Below, piece after piece: positions 12,751 through 14,727 of a DNA stretch of 14,727 nucleotides. The DNA is from DAOUVR01 sp034430535. Lineage in GTDB: Bacteria; Chloroflexota; Dehalococcoidia; E44-bin15. Positions within the stretch are counted from its first letter, which is position 1; the number at the start of each line of letters is the position of its first letter. The translations under genes were made by a program, and so were the position numbers. Under the pieces are notes generated by a model that was given only the letters and a program-made list of their open reading frames with translations, searched no databases and was not told the origin of the DNA. The DNA is taken from contig CAYUCL010000046.1 of assembly GCA_964443325.1 (NCBI GenBank), positions 1-14,727 of the forward strand, given 5' to 3'.

Positions 12751-14727
12751 ATGCTTGAAGAAATAGCAAAAGAGACAAGCCAGTTTGACAAACTTGACCT
12801 GCTTTCCAAAATTGCAGCTTTGCAGCTAGTGCCTGCAAATGCCGACCATGCTATGCCTCTCGACGCCATAGCCCATGCGGTCGCTAGTCAAAAATACGTG
12901 CCCCATCTACCGGAGATCAGTTTGAAACGTCTCAAACAAATCTGTAATAGCCGGGCTATTACAGGCGGGCCAATTGGCCTCTCCGAAGACCCCTCCGAAC
13001 AAATGTTTACTGAAGCCTTCACATTTGAAGGTGGTTCATACGTTGTATTTCCCGGGATTGTTGATGATGCGACTTTCATACTTAGAAATCTCGCAAAAGC
13101 AATATTTTTAAGTCGAGAATCCCCTTTTACTCAAGAGTTCATACAGCAGTCTAGAATACTTACAACGGCCATTCTTAAGTTGAGTGATATCATTGCGTCC
13201 AAAGCAGGAATCAACAGGGGGATTGACCCAGTTAATTCTCGGGACGTGGTCGTGCCTTCCAATACGATTTTACAGAAGCTCAAGAGGTCCATTACTTTTG
13301 ACACTGAGGAACTTGCACGATATCCCATAATTGGAAACTCGCTCTTAAACGCATTGCAACCCTTTATTGCGGGCTTCGGAGATACTGAAGCTGAAAAATA
13401 TGACCTTAATAATGGCCCTCTGCATCTTAAGCCGTTGATAAGAATCGACAATAAGGTAGTTGTTTCTGAGCCTGGTGTTTTATTGGCGACACTGCGGCAT
13501 CATCTGATTCTAGAAGCGATTAAACAAAATTTGTCCAAAGACTTGGCAAAGCAATATCGTCTGGCGGTCTGGGAAAACGTTATTGAAATGCTTGACTACC
13601 TAGAAATACGACTTCGGCAATCATATGCTCCTTTGAGTGACGATGACCCTTATTTCCACGGTCTATTCGTCTTGGATAGGGACAAAGCCCTTTATGTGCA
13701 GCTCATAACGGATGACCTCAGTGATTATGCATCTGACACTGTGTTCGGTGACTGGCAAGCTCAGAAATTTTGCGACCCTCTGCATAAGCTCAGTACTGAT
13801 ACGGAAACAGCCCTATTCTCTCAGGAACAAGGACCTAATGAAGTCATGGATTTAGTATTGCTTCAGTCATTAGGGCGTGGGGTCATGATGGTATTCATCG
13901 ACAGGAGTGCTCCACATGGTAAAGTGTGGCTATGCATGAGTGCATCCGAGTTGGAGACAATTGCATTCGCTGAAGGCGGTGACCCATTAGTCCTCCTGAA
14001 GTATGCGCGCGCTCGGCAAGCAATCCACGATAAGGCTGGAATATTCTCTGTTGAACAATTGAATGAATTTCAATTCTATCGAAGGCATCATCATAGTTAC
14101 TACATATCAGATGAAAAATTCCCCACCGACCTTATTATTCCTCCGGGTTTCGCTGGAGAGATTGTCAGAGAGGTGGTACACCAGCGTGATAGGCATGGAG
14201 CGCCAGCATATGAATATGGTTACGTCGTCGAAGTAACCTGTCGTTTCAGTCATGATATTCCAATATATATCCCGACCAACGACATCGGTGCTAGGGCTAA
14301 CGACTTAGTCCAATTGGGTCAGTTTAACATTTGGGTTATTGGTCCTGATTACAGCGAGCAAGACTACAGAAGACTTCATTCCAAATATGTTGGATTTGCT
14401 GACATGATCTCTTATTGGTTATGGCAATGCAGTCCCTTAGTCTCTGAAATCCTTTCTTTATTGCCATACGAAGAAATCCCAATAGTAATTGAGCTAGAGC
14501 TTTCTCCGTACGAGCAATGGATTGACATATCAGACCAACTGCTCAAGACACCTGTTCAGGATATTAATTCTTCCACTAAGGCTGATATTAAGAATCGCGA
14601 AAGGCGAATAATAGTGAAACTCCTACCTGAAATCGTACCTATTTTGGCCGGGGTAGACAATACCGGTGAACGTTTCATCATGGCAGTAGTTTTCAATTCT
14701 CTTCATGGATTGGCTCTAGTCCCTACC
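12751..14727 (+). CDS. Large unrecognised protein, 3'-incomplete (659+ residues)
   Basis: From ATG 12751 the frame is open for 659 codons to the exact right edge, so the gene continues outside the window. The product is soluble and mixed-charge with no signal peptide or long membrane segment. The N-terminus is helical (MLEEIAKETSQFDKLDLLSK), followed around 110-140 by a segment with FEGGSYVVFPG and ILRNLAKAIF, and later by RRHHHSYY (444-451) and RRIIVKLLPEIVPIL. I cannot assign any of these to a known domain. No Shine-Dalgarno precedes the ATG; TTG at 12736 or 12739 and GTG at 12745 are in-frame alternatives. An 8-codon mini-ORF (12732-12758) with AAGG nine bases upstream ends across the start. 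The gene is AT-richer than the recF/SDR region and lies next to a toxin-antitoxin operon and a broken gene, so an accessory or defence role is possible but unproven. Confidence 0.8.
   Translation, partial: MLEEIAKETSQFDKLDLLSKIAALQLVPANADHAMPLDAIAHAVASQKYVPHLPEISLKRLKQICNSRAITGGPIGLSEDPSEQMFTEAFTFEGGSYVVFPGIVDDATFILRNLAKAIFLSRESPFTQEFIQQSRILTTAILKLSDIIASKAGINRGIDPVNSRDVVVPSNTILQKLKRSITFDTEELARYPIIGNSLLNALQPFIAGFGDTEAEKYDLNNGPLHLKPLIRIDNKVVVSEPGVLLATLRHHLILEAIKQNLSKDLAKQYRLAVWENVIEMLDYLEIRLRQSYAPLSDDDPYFHGLFVLDRDKALYVQLITDDLSDYASDTVFGDWQAQKFCDPLHKLSTDTETALFSQEQGPNEVMDLVLLQSLGRGVMMVFIDRSAPHGKVWLCMSASELETIAFAEGGDPLVLLKYARARQAIHDKAGIFSVEQLNEFQFYRRHHHSYYISDEKFPTDLIIPPGFAGEIVREVVHQRDRHGAPAYEYGYVVEVTCRFSHDIPIYIPTNDIGARANDLVQLGQFNIWVIGPDYSEQDYRRLHSKYVGFADMISYWLWQCSPLVSEILSLLPYEEIPIVIELELSPYEQWIDISDQLLKTPVQDINSSTKADIKNRERRIIVKLLPEIVPILAGVDNTGERFIMAVVFNSLHGLALVPT

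Noticed and set aside
12888..13451. Minus-strand frames of 63 and 106 codons
   Set aside because: Both lie wholly opposite the uninterrupted 659-codon plus-strand frame and have no binding sites.
1..14727. tRNA, rRNA, CRISPR array or known riboswitch
   Set aside because: I looked for cloverleaf ends, regularly spaced direct repeats and conserved riboswitch cores and saw none; a covariance-model scan could not be run.

Overview
The window looks like a stretch of bacterial chromosome of intermediate GC content. The core genes are single or in short minus-strand runs, and both ends carry accessory DNA. A rubrerythrin, a FabG-type short-chain reductase, an orphan recF, a sirtuin and interspersed inverted-repeat DNA of the 'cattgcgagc...gaagcaatc' kind suggest an anaerobic or microaerophilic lineage, possibly a Chloroflexota/Dehalococcoidia-type genome. 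This placement is inferred from gene style only; no rRNA or other marker is present.

Layout. (1) 1-2120 is accessory DNA, all on the minus strand: a catalytic-domain-only tyrosine recombinase (1281-1913), an overlapping winged-helix-like gene (860-1306), a doubtful third ORF (567-860), a roughly 400-base gene-free AT-rich stretch, and the first 27 codons of another gene running off the left edge. A bidirectional terminator-like hairpin (2087-2119) marks its right side. (2) 2195-3610 holds a short-chain dehydrogenase and a rubrerythrin on the minus strand. The rubrerythrin has a near-consensus promoter, and a divergent recF lies on its other side. (3) recF (3818-4969) has every expected motif but no ATG, GTG or TTG at its apparent start; a strong Shine-Dalgarno points to GTT. 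(4) 4970-5454 is repeat-rich and non-coding, followed by a Sir2 deacylase. (5) 6511-9637 carries a secernin-type C69 peptidase (minus), an AT-rich, probably acquired lincosamide/aminoglycoside-type nucleotidyltransferase (plus) and a DUF89/ARMT1-like phosphatase-family gene (minus).

(6) 9861-11870 is a complete AbiE-like type IV toxin-antitoxin operon on the minus strand. The antitoxin-position protein carries an apparently intact PD-(D/E)XK nuclease motif in front of its winged helix. The toxin is an AbiEii-family nucleotidyltransferase. The promoter is covered by two arrays of TTTCACC/GGTGAAA half-sites with a fixed N11-N4-N11 spacing, a good candidate for an autoregulatory operator. (7) 12079-12646 contains three short minus-strand reading frames, each overlapping the next by 7 bases in successive frames. 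They look like one broken gene of about 180 codons. (8) 12751 to the right edge is one uninterrupted plus-strand reading frame of 659 codons, incomplete at its 3' end, encoding a protein I do not recognise. Regions 6-8 together resemble a defence or accessory island. The operon with its operator and the unknown large gene are the most interesting parts of the window.
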